Source: Candidatus Kapaibacterium thiocyanatum (GTDB lineage: Bacteria > Bacteroidota > Ignavibacteria > Kapaibacteriales > Kapaibacteriaceae). Taken from it: a stretch of 64,000 bases of DNA. The position numbers and the translations under genes were made by a program. This document shows positions 10,320 to 19,107 of the stretch, piece after piece; position 1 is the stretch's first letter; each line of letters opens with the position of its first letter. The stretch covers positions 227,143 through 291,142 of the forward strand of contig MKVH01000013.1 in assembly GCA_001899175.1 (NCBI GenBank), written 5' to 3'. The notes under the pieces are model-generated. The model did no database searches, was not told where the DNA came from, and saw only the letters and a list, made by a program, of their open reading frames with translations.

Positions 10320-12127
10320 TGTACGGGCGCGTATTTCCAACTGGACTTCGGCACCCACCATTGCGTGGGATTGTAGCCAGGGCGGATGAAGGTGAACTGC
10401 ACGTTCTGCAGTCTGCGATTGTAGACGGCAGGAAAGAGGGGCATCCAGAGGAACGTATAGGGTTGTTCGTCGACGACGATGCGCTGGAACTCGTGCATGT
10501 ATTCCTTGCGCTTCGTTTCGTCGAACTCTATACGATTGAGTTCCATCAGTTCGTCCGCACGCTTGTTGCGGAAGCCAACGTAGTTGGATCCCTTGTTGTC
10601 GGCCTGCGACGAATGCCACAGTTGATACGGGTCGCTCGGAATGGGATCGTTCACCCACGAACCGATGTAGGCATCGAACTTCCGCGTACGGAGATTCTCG
10701 AGGAAGACCGCCCATTCGAGCTTCTGGATGGAGACCTTGATACCGACCTTCTTGCATTCGTCGGTGACGATGAGGGCGATCTGTTCGCGCGCTTCGTTAC
10801 CGGAGTTGAGCAGGAAGGAGAAGGCCAGATCCGTGCGGCGTCCGTCGATCATCTTGTCCAGGTACCCGTCGTTGTCGCTGTCTCCCCATCCCGCTTCCGC
10901 GAGAAGAGCCTTGGCCTTGGCCGGATTGTAGTCGACGGCCTGGATGGAATTGTCGTATTCCTTGCTCTGGGGATAGATCGGCGAGTTGATCGGTTTGGCG
11001 ATACCACGCAGGATCTGCTTCATGAGGGCATCGCGATCGACGAGATGCGACAGGGCCCGGCGTACACGCTTGTCGCTGAGCGTCGGGCGTGCCGTATTCC
11101 ATCCGATGTAGGTGTAGGCCTGGCTTTCGTAGGTGCGCTTTGCGAGATGCGGCGTGCGATTCGTATCAACTTCCTCTTCGAACTTGATTGGCGGAACGTA
11201 CTCCATGAAGTCGAGCTCACCGTTCTTCAGCGCCGTCACAGCAGCGGAACGGTCCGGCACGACGCGATAGATGAGCTTCTCGGCATAGGCCGGGTTGACT
11301 TTCGAATCCTTGTTCCAGTACTTGTCGTTGCGGCGCAGCGTGATGTTCTCGTGCGTCTTCCATTCTTCGAAGACGTACGGACCCGAACCGACGTTCATCG
11401 CGGGATCGAGCTTGATCTCCGGCTTGCCGAACCAGTGTCCGAAGTCCTTCATGGCGGTGTTCTTTTCCGCCAGGGCAAGATCGTTGGTCTCGGCGAAGGT
11501 GTACTTGTCCGTCAGGTTCTGCGGATCCATCTTGTGCTTGGCCAGGATGTACATGGCACCAAGATGGAATTCGGCGAGGAAGTACGGGCGCGACATCGTG
11601 ACGATGATCGTCCGATCGTCGGGCGACGTCACGTCCTTCACGTCTTCGTAATAGTTGCGGTTCGGCGCGGCGTCGATGACGAAGGGATTCTTCATCGCCT
11701 TGAAGGAGAAGATGACGTCCTTGCCCGTCAGCGGCTTGCCATCGCTGAAGGTGATGCCTTCGCGCAGCTTGAATGTATAGGTCAGGTGATCGTCGGAGAT
11801 CGTCGGACGTGCTTCGACGAGCGTAGGTGTGAGTTCCAGCGTGGTGAAGTCCTGATCGAGCAGTTTCTCGTAGACCCTGTCGGCGATCGCGCGTCCCGAT
11901 GCATCGTTGATGACGATGGGATTGATGCCTTCCGCATCGGACAGTTCGTGGATGATGAGCCATTCGCCCTTGACGGGCGTACCGGCGTCACCTGCGGCAG
12001 CTCCCCCTTCGGGGTCGCCGCACGAGGCCAGCATGACGGAACAGGCGATGGCCGAGAGCAGCACACCGCTGCCATGCCGCCGCGATGGGTCGAGAAACGT
12101 ACGTATCTGCTGGAACAACGACATCAT
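10316..12127 (-). CDS. peptide-type ABC substrate-binding lipoprotein (SBP family 5)
   Basis: 603 residues. A lipoprotein signal with lipobox VMLASC is followed by a Gly/Ala-rich linker and the family 5 (DppA/OppA) fold: NPIVINDASGRAIADRVYEKLLDQD, YTFKLREGITFSDGKPLTGKDV split over the usual strand, GSGPYVFEEW, and RRALSHLVDRDALMKQILRG. The family binds oligopeptides, dipeptides or nickel for ABC uptake. No permease or ATPase gene is adjacent, so partner genes must lie elsewhere. Start choice: ATG at 12127, with AAAGGA a few bases upstream; the adjacent ATG at 12124 is equally possible. The 3' end overlaps the AlbA_2-type gene. Confidence 0.9.
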   Translation of the reverse strand: MMSLFQQIRTFLDPSRRHGSGVLLSAIACSVMLASCGDPEGGAAAGDAGTPVKGEWLIIHELSDAEGINPIVINDASGRAIADRVYEKLLDQDFTTLELTPTLVEARPTISDDHLTYTFKLREGITFSDGKPLTGKDVIFSFKAMKNPFVIDAAPNRNYYEDVKDVTSPDDRTIIVTMSRPYFLAEFHLGAMYILAKHKMDPQNLTDKYTFAETNDLALAEKNTAMKDFGHWFGKPEIKLDPAMNVGSGPYVFEEWKTHENITLRRNDKYWNKDSKVNPAYAEKLIYRVVPDRSAAVTALKNGELDFMEYVPPIKFEEEVDTNRTPHLAKRTYESQAYTYIGWNTARPTLSDKRVRRALSHLVDRDALMKQILRGIAKPINSPIYPQSKEYDNSIQAVDYNPAKAKALLAEAGWGDSDNDGYLDKMIDGRRTDLAFSFLLNSGNEAREQIALIVTDECKKVGIKVSIQKLEWAVFLENLRTRKFDAYIGSWVNDPIPSDPYQLWHSSQADNKGSNYVGFRNKRADELMELNRIEFDETKRKEYMHEFQRIVVDEQPYTFLWMPLFPAVYNRRLQNVQFTFIRPGYNPTQWWVPKSSWKYAPVQ

Positions 12128-12176
12128 GTCATCCTTTATGGTTGGTTGTCTGTATTCGTATCCTCTATCGCGAACG

Positions 12177-13193
12177 TCATTCGTCGTCGCTCTGGAAGTA
12201 GGCGACGTGACGTTGCTCGAACGAGCCCGGATTGGCCTGTCTGCGCTTGATCTCCTGCTGAAGTCTCTCCGAGAATACCTTGCTCGCATTGTATCCGTAG
12301 GTGCGGAGCAGATAGTTGAGGGCGATGGTTTCCGAAATGACGGTCACGTTCTTGCCCGGAAAGATCGGCAGTTTCACTGTCCCTATCTCCACACCGAGGA
12401 GATCGACCGTCGCCTCGTCCAGTCCCGTTCGATTGTATTCGCGCGTCGGCTCGTATTCCTCGAGCTCGACGATGATTTCGAGACGCTTCTGGAACCGTAT
12501 GGCGCGGACGCCGAACATCTTCCGTACGTCGATGACGCCCAGTCCCCTGATCTCCATGAAATGCTTGACGAGCGTCGTACCCGTCCCCATCAGGATGCTC
12601 TCGCGCTTCTTCGTCAGCACGACGATGTCGTCCGACACCAGCCTGTGGCCGCGTTCGACGAGGTCGAGAGCGATCTCCGACTTGCCGATGCCGCTGCGTC
12701 CCGTGAAGAGCATGCCCACGCCGTAGACGTCGACGAAGGATCCGTGCATGCTGATCTGGGCCGAGAACTGGTCGTCCAGATACTCGCTCAGCAGATAGCT
12801 CGACTTCGTCGTGTCATGCGTGGTGGAAAGCAACGCGACCCCGTTCTCGCGCGCGAGCGCGACGAGATCGGGGTCGAGAATGTGTCCGTTCGCCAGTACG
12901 ATACAGGGAACGTTGAATGCGCAGATGTTCTGGAAGGCCGCTGCCCGTTCCTCGTCCGACAGACTCTTCAGATAGTAGAACTCCGTGTTCCCGAACAACT
13001 GGACACGATAGTGCGTGAAGAACTCCGTGTAGCCGGCGAGCGCGAGCTGCGGCCGGTGGAGGCTCTTGTCGGTAATCAGGTTGTCGAGACCGATCTCACC
13101 GGTCAGAACGGTAAGCTTGACCGGACAATTCAGCAGTTCACGTACGGTAATGGCTTCCTTGACGTACGGAACCACGGTCTTCGCAAAGGGCAT
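12177..13193 (-). CDS. hprK: HPr kinase/phosphorylase
   Basis: 338 residues, slightly longer than the roughly 310 of the Firmicutes enzyme. The N-terminal domain spans about 1-135. The catalytic domain follows with the Walker A loop GRSGIGKSE, the loop DDIVVL and the family signature MEIRGLGVIDVRKMFG. The enzyme phosphorylates and dephosphorylates HPr on Ser46 in response to ATP, phosphate and fructose-1,6-bisphosphate. Many FCB bacteria carry it without a sugar phosphotransferase system, and there its target is less clear. No HPr gene is in the window. It follows the hibernation-factor gene by 27 bases on the same strand. Confidence 0.96.
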   Translation of the reverse strand: MPFAKTVVPYVKEAITVRELLNCPVKLTVLTGEIGLDNLITDKSLHRPQLALAGYTEFFTHYRVQLFGNTEFYYLKSLSDEERAAAFQNICAFNVPCIVLANGHILDPDLVALARENGVALLSTTHDTTKSSYLLSEYLDDQFSAQISMHGSFVDVYGVGMLFTGRSGIGKSEIALDLVERGHRLVSDDIVVLTKKRESILMGTGTTLVKHFMEIRGLGVIDVRKMFGVRAIRFQKRLEIIVELEEYEPTREYNRTGLDEATVDLLGVEIGTVKLPIFPGKNVTVISETIALNYLLRTYGYNASKVFSERLQQEIKRRQANPGSFEQRHVAYFQSDDE

Positions 13194-13220
13194 GCGGATG
13201 TACCAGTGATATTGGGAGGG

Positions 13221-13523
13221 TCATTCGCGAATGGTTTCCCGCGGCGCTTCCATGCGCGTCTTCAGCTTGCGGAGCTGGCGTACGACCTTTTCTGCGGCAT
13301 CGTGGATAGCCTTGGTGAACTCGCCCGTCGTTTCCCGTGCCACGATGGTATGGCCATCCACCCGTACCGTGTATTCGCATGACTTGTGCGTGTTCTCATC
13401 GAGGATCGCATCGATCCTGATGATGTTGTCATGGAACTTCTCGAAGTGAAGGGCGGCATCGACGGCAGCCTTGTGCTCGTCATCCGTAAGCTTGCAGTGC
13501 CGTGCCGTTACGTGGATATCCAT
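13221..13523 (-). CDS. hpf: ribosome hibernation-promoting factor (short HPF/YfiA type)
   Basis: 100 residues of the S30AE fold, opening MDIHVTARHCKLTDDEHKAAVDA and carrying HFEKFHDNIIRID, the conserved VRVDGHTIVA and a basic C-terminal segment (AAEKVVRQLRKLKTR). This is the short form, which binds the 30S decoding region and promotes inactive ribosome dimers or 70S particles in resting cells. It lacks the long C-terminal dimerisation domain. A candidate -7 element with one mismatch (TACCTTCG read on minus) lies at 13573-13566, about 43 bases before the ATG. The gene is paired with hprK, as happens in several FCB genomes. Confidence 0.93.
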   Translation of the reverse strand: MDIHVTARHCKLTDDEHKAAVDAALHFEKFHDNIIRIDAILDENTHKSCEYTVRVDGHTIVARETTGEFTKAIHDAAEKVVRQLRKLKTRMEAPRETIRE

Positions 13524-13602
13524 GGCGAAACCTTCCCGATGTTGTGGAACATTGCAAGGCTTACCCGAAGGTACACCTTTTTGCCGTTCAAAGTCAAGCG
13601 CG

Positions 13603-14418
13603 CTATCGCAGGAAGATGCTCACTCCCCCGTGGATGCCGATGCCTCCGGCCTGGAACCGGTACGATCGTGCGGCAGCCTGCGACAGTGCGGGAACGTATT
13701 GGGAAAACTGCTGAAACATGTCGGCTGAAAAAGGAAGAACCGAGTATGACACTTCGAAATACAAGGCAGCACCAATCCTGGTTGTAGAGCGTTTGTCCCA
13801 GCCGAGCGATACACCTGCTCGGACGAGGAAGGCGGGCGTGTAGTGTGTCTCATCGTAACGGACACCGGAGGGACGACTACCGCCCTGCGGTGTATTCGCC
13901 ACGCTTTCTTCCCACGTCATGCCCACGGCACCCATTCCGACACCGGCACCGACGTAGCCGGTGAACTGGCGCTGGATCGGAAAATAATCGGCGGTGAGGA
14001 ATATGGGAATGACGTTCATCACGACGGCCTGCGTGAGCGTCTGTGCGGGGCCTACGGCCGAATCGCGGAACCGGGGGTCGTAGGTATAGGTTTCGCGCAC
14101 CGTGGCGCGATAGTAGGACCCCGTGACGCCGATGGCCAGATCGCCAAGCTGGAAGCTGGAGATACCGAAGGTGAGGCCGATAGGTACGTCGAAAGTCGAT
14201 GCCCCGCCGCCCAGCAACGACTGATAGTCCTTGAAGAAGTCCGTCGAATGCAGCCCCATCATCCATACGACGTCGCCGTAGATGCGTACCGGGCGCCCCT
14301 TGCGCTTGGCCACGGTATCGGGCGTCATCGCATGACACGACGCACCGGCGATGAGGATGACGAGGACGAAGAGGACCCGCTTACAGAATCCGCTTGCCCA
14401 TCGAGGAGGTAACGACAT
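13603..14418 (-). CDS. outer-membrane beta-barrel protein, unknown function
   Basis: 271 residues. The signal sequence (VLFVLVILIAGASCHA) is followed by alternating strands typical of a small porin-like barrel: RIYGDVVWMMGLH, LTFGISSFQLGDLAIGVTGSYY, FTGYVGAGVGMGAVGM, and a C-terminal strand GIHGGVSIFLR. No family-specific motif identifies a ligand. The start ATG at 14418 lies inside the 3' end of the arginase gene (overlap 38 bases); later in-frame codons would cut the signal peptide. Translational coupling to the arginase gene is likely. Confidence 0.75.
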   Translation of the reverse strand: MSLPPRWASGFCKRVLFVLVILIAGASCHAMTPDTVAKRKGRPVRIYGDVVWMMGLHSTDFFKDYQSLLGGGASTFDVPIGLTFGISSFQLGDLAIGVTGSYYRATVRETYTYDPRFRDSAVGPAQTLTQAVVMNVIPIFLTADYFPIQRQFTGYVGAGVGMGAVGMTWEESVANTPQGGSRPSGVRYDETHYTPAFLVRAGVSLGWDKRSTTRIGAALYFEVSYSVLPFSADMFQQFSQYVPALSQAAARSYRFQAGGIGIHGGVSIFLR

Positions 14419-15298
14419 CGGATGCGAACTCGGCCGTGTTGTTGCGTTGATCGAGAATAGGATTCACTTCCGCGACCTCGAGCGAGGCATAGGCGTCGAC
14501 CTGGCTGATCATCTCCATGAAGAGATGGGTTTCGCGATACGTCAGCCCACCGGGAACGGGCGTACCCACACCGGGTGCGAAACTCGGATCCACACCATCG
14601 ACATCGAAGGAAATGTGGAGGTGATCCACACTGCGTGCCATGTCCTCGAGTACGCGCGAAGCGATTTCATACATTCCGAGCTTGTCCACATCGAACATGG
14701 TATAGGCGGCGACGCCGAGCTCCTTGATCAGCTCGCGTTCACCGGGATCGATGGAGCGCAGGCCGACGATCGCGAGGTTTCTCGGATCGAGCTTCGGGAA
14801 GTCGCCCGCGATCGACGTCAGGGTCGGATGTCCGTGTCCCATGGCGATAGCCAGGGGCATTCCGTGGATATTGCCGCTGGGCGTGGTCGCTGCCGTGTTC
14901 ATGTCGGCATGGGCATCGATCCATATCACACCGAGCGTCTTGCCGTGCTGCTTGCAGTGAGCGCCGATACCGGCGAGCGAGCCGACACTCATGGAATGGT
15001 CACCACCGAGAATCAGGGGGAAGTCCCCTTCGTCGAGCACCGTCTTCACACGTGCGGCGAGGACGTGACTCATCTCGGCGATTTCCGGCAGGTACTTCAG
15101 GCGTGAGTCCGCCATCTCCTGCACTTCGATGTTACGGATCGGAATATCGCCTTCATCGATCACCGTATAGCCGAGCGACTCGAGCTTCCTGTCCACGTCG
15201 GCGATACGCAGGGCCGACGGCCCCATATCGACGCCGCGCCTGTCGGCACCGAGGTCGATGGGAAAGCCGATGATACGGACACGTGTGGGCTTATGCAT
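14381..15298 (-). CDS. rocF: arginase (ureohydrolase family)
   Basis: 305 residues, the usual size. The manganese ligands are all visible: GGDHSMS, DAHADMN and SFDVDGVDPSFAPGVGTPV. Arginase hydrolyses L-arginine to ornithine and urea. Related family members are agmatinase and formiminoglutamase; the run ending GGLTYRETHL and the overall spacing favour arginase. It overlaps the accD gene by 8 bases and the downstream barrel-protein gene by 38, so it is embedded in a tightly packed operon of unrelated functions. Confidence 0.93.
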   Translation of the reverse strand: MHKPTRVRIIGFPIDLGADRRGVDMGPSALRIADVDRKLESLGYTVIDEGDIPIRNIEVQEMADSRLKYLPEIAEMSHVLAARVKTVLDEGDFPLILGGDHSMSVGSLAGIGAHCKQHGKTLGVIWIDAHADMNTAATTPSGNIHGMPLAIAMGHGHPTLTSIAGDFPKLDPRNLAIVGLRSIDPGERELIKELGVAAYTMFDVDKLGMYEIASRVLEDMARSVDHLHISFDVDGVDPSFAPGVGTPVPGGLTYRETHLFMEMISQVDAYASLEVAEVNPILDQRNNTAEFASDVVTSSMGKRIL

Positions 15299-16142
15299 GT
15301 ACCCCTCCCATGAGGTGGTTCAGCACGGTGGATAGCGTACCCTTGAGTTCCTTGCGTTCCACGACGAGATCGACGAAGCCGTGTTCGAGCAGGAATTCGG
15401 AGCGCTGGAATCCTTCGGGAAGTTTCTTGCGGATGGTCTGTTCGATGACGCGTGGTCCTGCGAAGCCGATGAGGGCCTTGGGTTCGGCGATGATGACGTC
15501 GCCGAGCATCGCATAGGAAGCACTTACGCCACCGGTCGTGGGATCGCTGAGAATGGAGATGTAGGGCAGACGCGCTTCGGCCAGCTCGCCGAGAAAGGCA
15601 CTGGTCTTGGCCATTTGCATCAGCGAAAGTGCGGCCTCCTGCATGCGGGCGCCGCCCGAAGCGCTGATGAAGATGAAGGGCATCCTGTTCTCGAGGGCCC
15701 GTCTGCCGGCACGTACGAACTTCTCGCCGACGACGCTTCCCATCGAACCGCCGATGAAGCCGAAGTTCATGCAGCCGAAGGCGATGGGGCGGCCATGCAG
15801 CGTTCCCGTACCCGTCGTGACGGCGTCGGGAAGATCGGTGCGGCTATAGGCTTCCTTGAGGCGGGCCTTGTAAGGCCTGGTATCGACGAAGTCCAGGGGA
15901 TCGGCCGATCTGATGTTCCGGTCCGTTTCCTTCCATGAATCCTTGTCGATCAGTACGTCGATGTACTTGTTGCTGCCGATACGGAAATGGTGATTGCAGG
16001 TAGGACACGTAAAGGCGTTCTCTTCGAGTTCCTTGCGATAGATGATGGTCGAACAGCTCGGACATTTCGTCCACAGTCCGTCAGGCATCTCCCGCTGTGT
16101 CGTCTCGGATATGTTTTTGTTCTTGCGTAAAAACCAGGCCAT
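15291..16142 (-). CDS. accD: acetyl-CoA carboxylase carboxyltransferase subunit beta
   Basis: 283 residues. The N-terminal zinc ribbon CPSC...CPTC (about 28-50) is followed by the carboxyltransferase core with FGCMNFGFIGGSMGSVVGEK, SASGGARMQE and PTTGGVSASYAMLGD. It carries the carboxyl group from biotin to acetyl-CoA to give malonyl-CoA, the committed step of fatty-acid synthesis, together with AccA, AccB and AccC. AccC is encoded at 35-36.5 kb, while accA and accB are not in the window. It lies 21 bases downstream of the secreted esterase gene. Confidence 0.97.
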   Translation of the reverse strand: MAWFLRKNKNISETTQREMPDGLWTKCPSCSTIIYRKELEENAFTCPTCNHHFRIGSNKYIDVLIDKDSWKETDRNIRSADPLDFVDTRPYKARLKEAYSRTDLPDAVTTGTGTLHGRPIAFGCMNFGFIGGSMGSVVGEKFVRAGRRALENRMPFIFISASGGARMQEAALSLMQMAKTSAFLGELAEARLPYISILSDPTTGGVSASYAMLGDVIIAEPKALIGFAGPRVIEQTIRKKLPEGFQRSEFLLEHGFVDLVVERKELKGTLSTVLNHLMGGVHA

Positions 16143-16163
16143 GATTCATCCTTCCATGCGACG

Positions 16164-18503
16164 TCATTCGATCACGAGTATCATCGTTCCGCGATCGCTC
16201 GGTCGAGTTGTTCTACGAAGATAACCACCTGCGGGCACGTCCGGCACTATCGATTCACCCTTTTCATCGGCCGTGGTGGTCGTAACGATATGTCCGCCGA
16301 GGCCATACCAGTGGATGACGCACGGGCCGTCGTCGTCCTTCAGAGCGTCTCCCCTGCGCACGATCATCGTACGCACGTGACGCCCTTCCATGATGTCCCG
16401 CGCAGGGACGGAAACGGACGGTTCATCGATGGGAAGGTTCCTGAACGTGAGCGCGCCCATGCCACGCGCGTTGAGGATCCACGGCCCTTCGTAGATCGTC
16501 GTCCCGTCCGTGTAGTATGTGTCGGGTACGTAGGTGATGGACGTTGCCTGCACACCTTCCTTCAGTCTCACGAAGACGTTACTGCCTTCCGTGTACACGT
16601 TGTCGACGGCAGCGGTACGCCCGTCGATCAGGAAGGCCTGTTCCAGACCGCGATACGTCCCCGCACCATCCGTCAGCGGTTCGAAGGTCAATGCCCCCCT
16701 GCTGTCGAAGGCCAGACGTATCGTCCGGCGGCTTCCGTCGGTCCACCGGACGTTGCGCACGACGGGCGACGCGATATCCACCGTATCCTCGGCACCGAAT
16801 CGCAGGGCAGCGTACTGTCTGTAGAGTTGCTCCCCAAGTTCCAGATAGCCAGCCTGGGCGTAGTGACATCCGTCATGGCCCGGCAATCCACCCGCGGCAA
16901 CGACGGATACGTCGGGATAGGTCCGGGCGAACCGGCGCTGCATATCGCGCAACAGCGAATGTTCCGTACCGCCGCACCCCGTGTGGATCTGCACGACCCA
17001 TATACGACGGAGTGCAGGCAGATCGCGCTTCCATGCCGCATAGAGCCGGGCAAAGAGCGTATCGTATCCCGGTCCGGAGTTCGATTCGCCCTGATACCAG
17101 AAGAGGTGCTTCACGTGCGGACGCATGCCGCTCTTCTCGAGGCGATACAGCCAGGAACCGTAGATGGTATTGACGTTGTACCTGTCGGCCTCGTAAGGCA
17201 GATGCTGTTCGATCGTGGTTCCCCCAACTCCGCCGTTGACGACGCATGTGGCCATGGAGTTCACGCGAGCGATGCGGTTCTGGAGATACAATCCCCAGGC
17301 GCCGACGCTGGCTCCCCCTCCGCTCGTGAAGCCGTTCGAGATCTTCCACGTCGTATCGCCGCGCGTCGTCTGGAAATTCGATCCGAAGGTGCGGGCCGTG
17401 GCATGAGGGGCGAGAGGCGAGAATCCCCAGATGGAATTCGATTGACCATCGATGGCGATGACGTCGCCGCAGACCATGCTGTCGGCGTGCAAGACTGGGC
17501 GCGTTCCGGCGGGTCCCGATACCGTGACGTCGACGGAATAGAGATCGAGTCCTGCCTCGATACGTACCGCCCGATCGAACGTGTCACCCGCAGTGCCCGA
17601 AAGGACGGTGTCGAATCGCCCCACGACGATGGAATCGTTCGCCCTCCATTCGATCGTGAGCCGGTCGTAGCCATCGCGCACGACCGTACCTCCTACCCTG
17701 CACGACGCATTGCCGTCGTCGGACGCCGGATAGCATCGATACATCGAGGGGGCGTCGTCGAAGACGATGATCGGCGGCTCGGGTGACGGCGTTCTTGGAA
17801 TACCGTACTTTGTATGGAGGTACGTATCGACCGCGTCGATCTCGTTATCGGACAGGATGCGATCGAAGAGAACGACTTCGCCGATGGCGCCATCGAAGCA
17901 GTAGTTGTCGGCCGCAGCGAAGGCACCGATATAGATCGTCGGGTCCGTGTTGACTGGCACGGTATCCCGTGTGCCTCGCTCGTTGTTCACGTCGATGGTC
18001 GCCCTGCTTCCCTTCGCCTCGTATCTCACGCGCACGATGCCGACTCCGTTCGCGAGCGAGACCTCGCTGACGGCCTGACGATAGAAGTCGCCGTGAAGGA
18101 GACGTGGATATGCCGTGCCACCGAGCCACAGTGCGTGTGTGTTGCCGCTGACGATGTTGTTGGCGCCCGAACCGTCCACGACGCGTATCACCGCATAGAG
18201 CGTATAGTCCGCATCCACGGGATAGACGGCTGGTGCGGTCAGGAACGTCGTCGTACCGTCGAACATCAATGCAGCACGGCCATTCAGGCCGGCAGCATCA
18301 TATGACGGTCGTCTGTTTCCCTCAGCTCGTGCGTCGAGTCCGGCCGTACCGAGATTATCCCATCGGGAAACGAGGCCGGAGTCGGAGACAGTGACGAGGG
18401 TGTCGGCACGCAGCCACAGGACGGGCTCGAAGGACGAGACCTGTCCCTGCACGCTCACGAGCGCACAGAGCATCGACAACAGTATGGCGGCGGAACGGAC
18501 CAT
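16164..18503 (-). CDS. secreted LamG plus sialate O-acetylesterase-like protein
   Basis: 779 residues. A signal peptide (AAILLSMLCALVSVQGQ) leads into a concanavalin/LamG-like domain at about 25-240 (FEPVLWLRADTLV, WDNLGTAGLDAR, IGEVVLFDRILSDNEIDAVD), where the phrase NEIDAVDTYLHTKYGI is typical. The esterase domain (SGNH/SASA type, about 340-600) shows the nucleophile block IDGQSNSIWG, FWYQGESNSG, and the Asp-His block HDGCHYAQAGY. Family members remove acetyl groups from sugars such as sialic acid or xylan. The last 60 residues (VIHWYGLGGHIV, VPAGGYLRRT) resemble a diverged T9SS sorting domain. It sits between greA (21 bases) and accD (21 bases). Confidence 0.87.
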   Translation of the reverse strand: MVRSAAILLSMLCALVSVQGQVSSFEPVLWLRADTLVTVSDSGLVSRWDNLGTAGLDARAEGNRRPSYDAAGLNGRAALMFDGTTTFLTAPAVYPVDADYTLYAVIRVVDGSGANNIVSGNTHALWLGGTAYPRLLHGDFYRQAVSEVSLANGVGIVRVRYEAKGSRATIDVNNERGTRDTVPVNTDPTIYIGAFAAADNYCFDGAIGEVVLFDRILSDNEIDAVDTYLHTKYGIPRTPSPEPPIIVFDDAPSMYRCYPASDDGNASCRVGGTVVRDGYDRLTIEWRANDSIVVGRFDTVLSGTAGDTFDRAVRIEAGLDLYSVDVTVSGPAGTRPVLHADSMVCGDVIAIDGQSNSIWGFSPLAPHATARTFGSNFQTTRGDTTWKISNGFTSGGGASVGAWGLYLQNRIARVNSMATCVVNGGVGGTTIEQHLPYEADRYNVNTIYGSWLYRLEKSGMRPHVKHLFWYQGESNSGPGYDTLFARLYAAWKRDLPALRRIWVVQIHTGCGGTEHSLLRDMQRRFARTYPDVSVVAAGGLPGHDGCHYAQAGYLELGEQLYRQYAALRFGAEDTVDIASPVVRNVRWTDGSRRTIRLAFDSRGALTFEPLTDGAGTYRGLEQAFLIDGRTAAVDNVYTEGSNVFVRLKEGVQATSITYVPDTYYTDGTTIYEGPWILNARGMGALTFRNLPIDEPSVSVPARDIMEGRHVRTMIVRRGDALKDDDGPCVIHWYGLGGHIVTTTTADEKGESIVPDVPAGGYLRRTTRPSDRGTMILVIE

Positions 18504-18524
18504 GGGGAATCTCCCCGATGATGA

Positions 18525-18998
18525 TCACTTCGAGATGTTGAGGACTTCGTACTGGATCACACCCGCAGGGACCTTCGTCTCCACGATGTCTCCAATGACG
18601 CGGCCCAGAAGGGCCTTGCCGAGCGGGCTGGTGACGGACAGCTTGTTCTGCTCGAAGTCGGCTTCCTCGTTGCTGACGAGCAGGTATTCTATTTCCCTGT
18701 TCGTCTTCTTGTTCAGCAGTTTCACGCGGGACAGGATATAGATCTTGTCATCCGGAAAGTCCTTCGGATCGATCACCTGTGCACGCGACAATGACGTTTC
18801 GATCTTCGAGATACGGATCTCGAGGAGCTCCTGTTCGTGCTTCGCTGCGTCGTAGTCGGCATTCTCGGACAAATCACCATGCGAGCGTGCGTCTGCGATC
18901 TTCTGTGCGATTTCGCGACGTCCCTTCGTCTTGAGTTCATGAACTTCCTGCTGCATCGCTTCCAGGCGCTCACGCGTTATGTAGACGGCTTCAGCCAT
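18525..18998 (-). CDS. greA: transcription elongation factor GreA
   Basis: 157 residues, standard length. The N-terminal coiled coil (about 1-75) includes ARSHGDLSENADYDAAKHEQ, which carries the acidic residues that stimulate RNA cleavage by RNA polymerase. The C-terminal FKBP-like domain ends with SPLGKALLGRVIGDIV. GreA rescues backtracked RNA polymerase. The ATG at 18998 has a strong ribosome binding site (AAGGAGA). Directly upstream of it lies a complete hairpin with a T-run, so the leader may be an attenuator. Upstream in-frame codons exist but cross the hairpin and are not conserved. Confidence 0.97.
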   Translation of the reverse strand: MAEAVYITRERLEAMQQEVHELKTKGRREIAQKIADARSHGDLSENADYDAAKHEQELLEIRISKIETSLSRAQVIDPKDFPDDKIYILSRVKLLNKKTNREIEYLLVSNEEADFEQNKLSVTSPLGKALLGRVIGDIVETKVPAGVIQYEVLNISK

Positions 18999-19012
18999 GA
19001 CGTATCTCCTTG

Positions 19013-19048
19013 AAAAAAAAACAAAGCCGCCCAAGGCGACGGCTTTGT
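19013..19048 (-). terminator. intrinsic terminator between ribBA and greA, or greA leader attenuator
   Basis: Arms acaaagccg (19021-19029) and cggctttgt (19040-19048) form a perfect 9-bp stem. Read on the minus strand it is followed by at least eight T (19020-19013), a textbook intrinsic terminator. It ends only a few bases before the ribosome binding site of greA. It could end transcription from ribBA. If the TAAATTG element at 19068-19062 is a promoter, it would also interrupt the greA leader. Confidence 0.85.
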
Positions 19049-19107
19049 TCAGTGCTGTGTGCAATTTACACGGGCCTGCAGCGAAAGTCAACCTTTCGCT
19101 TTCCCCA

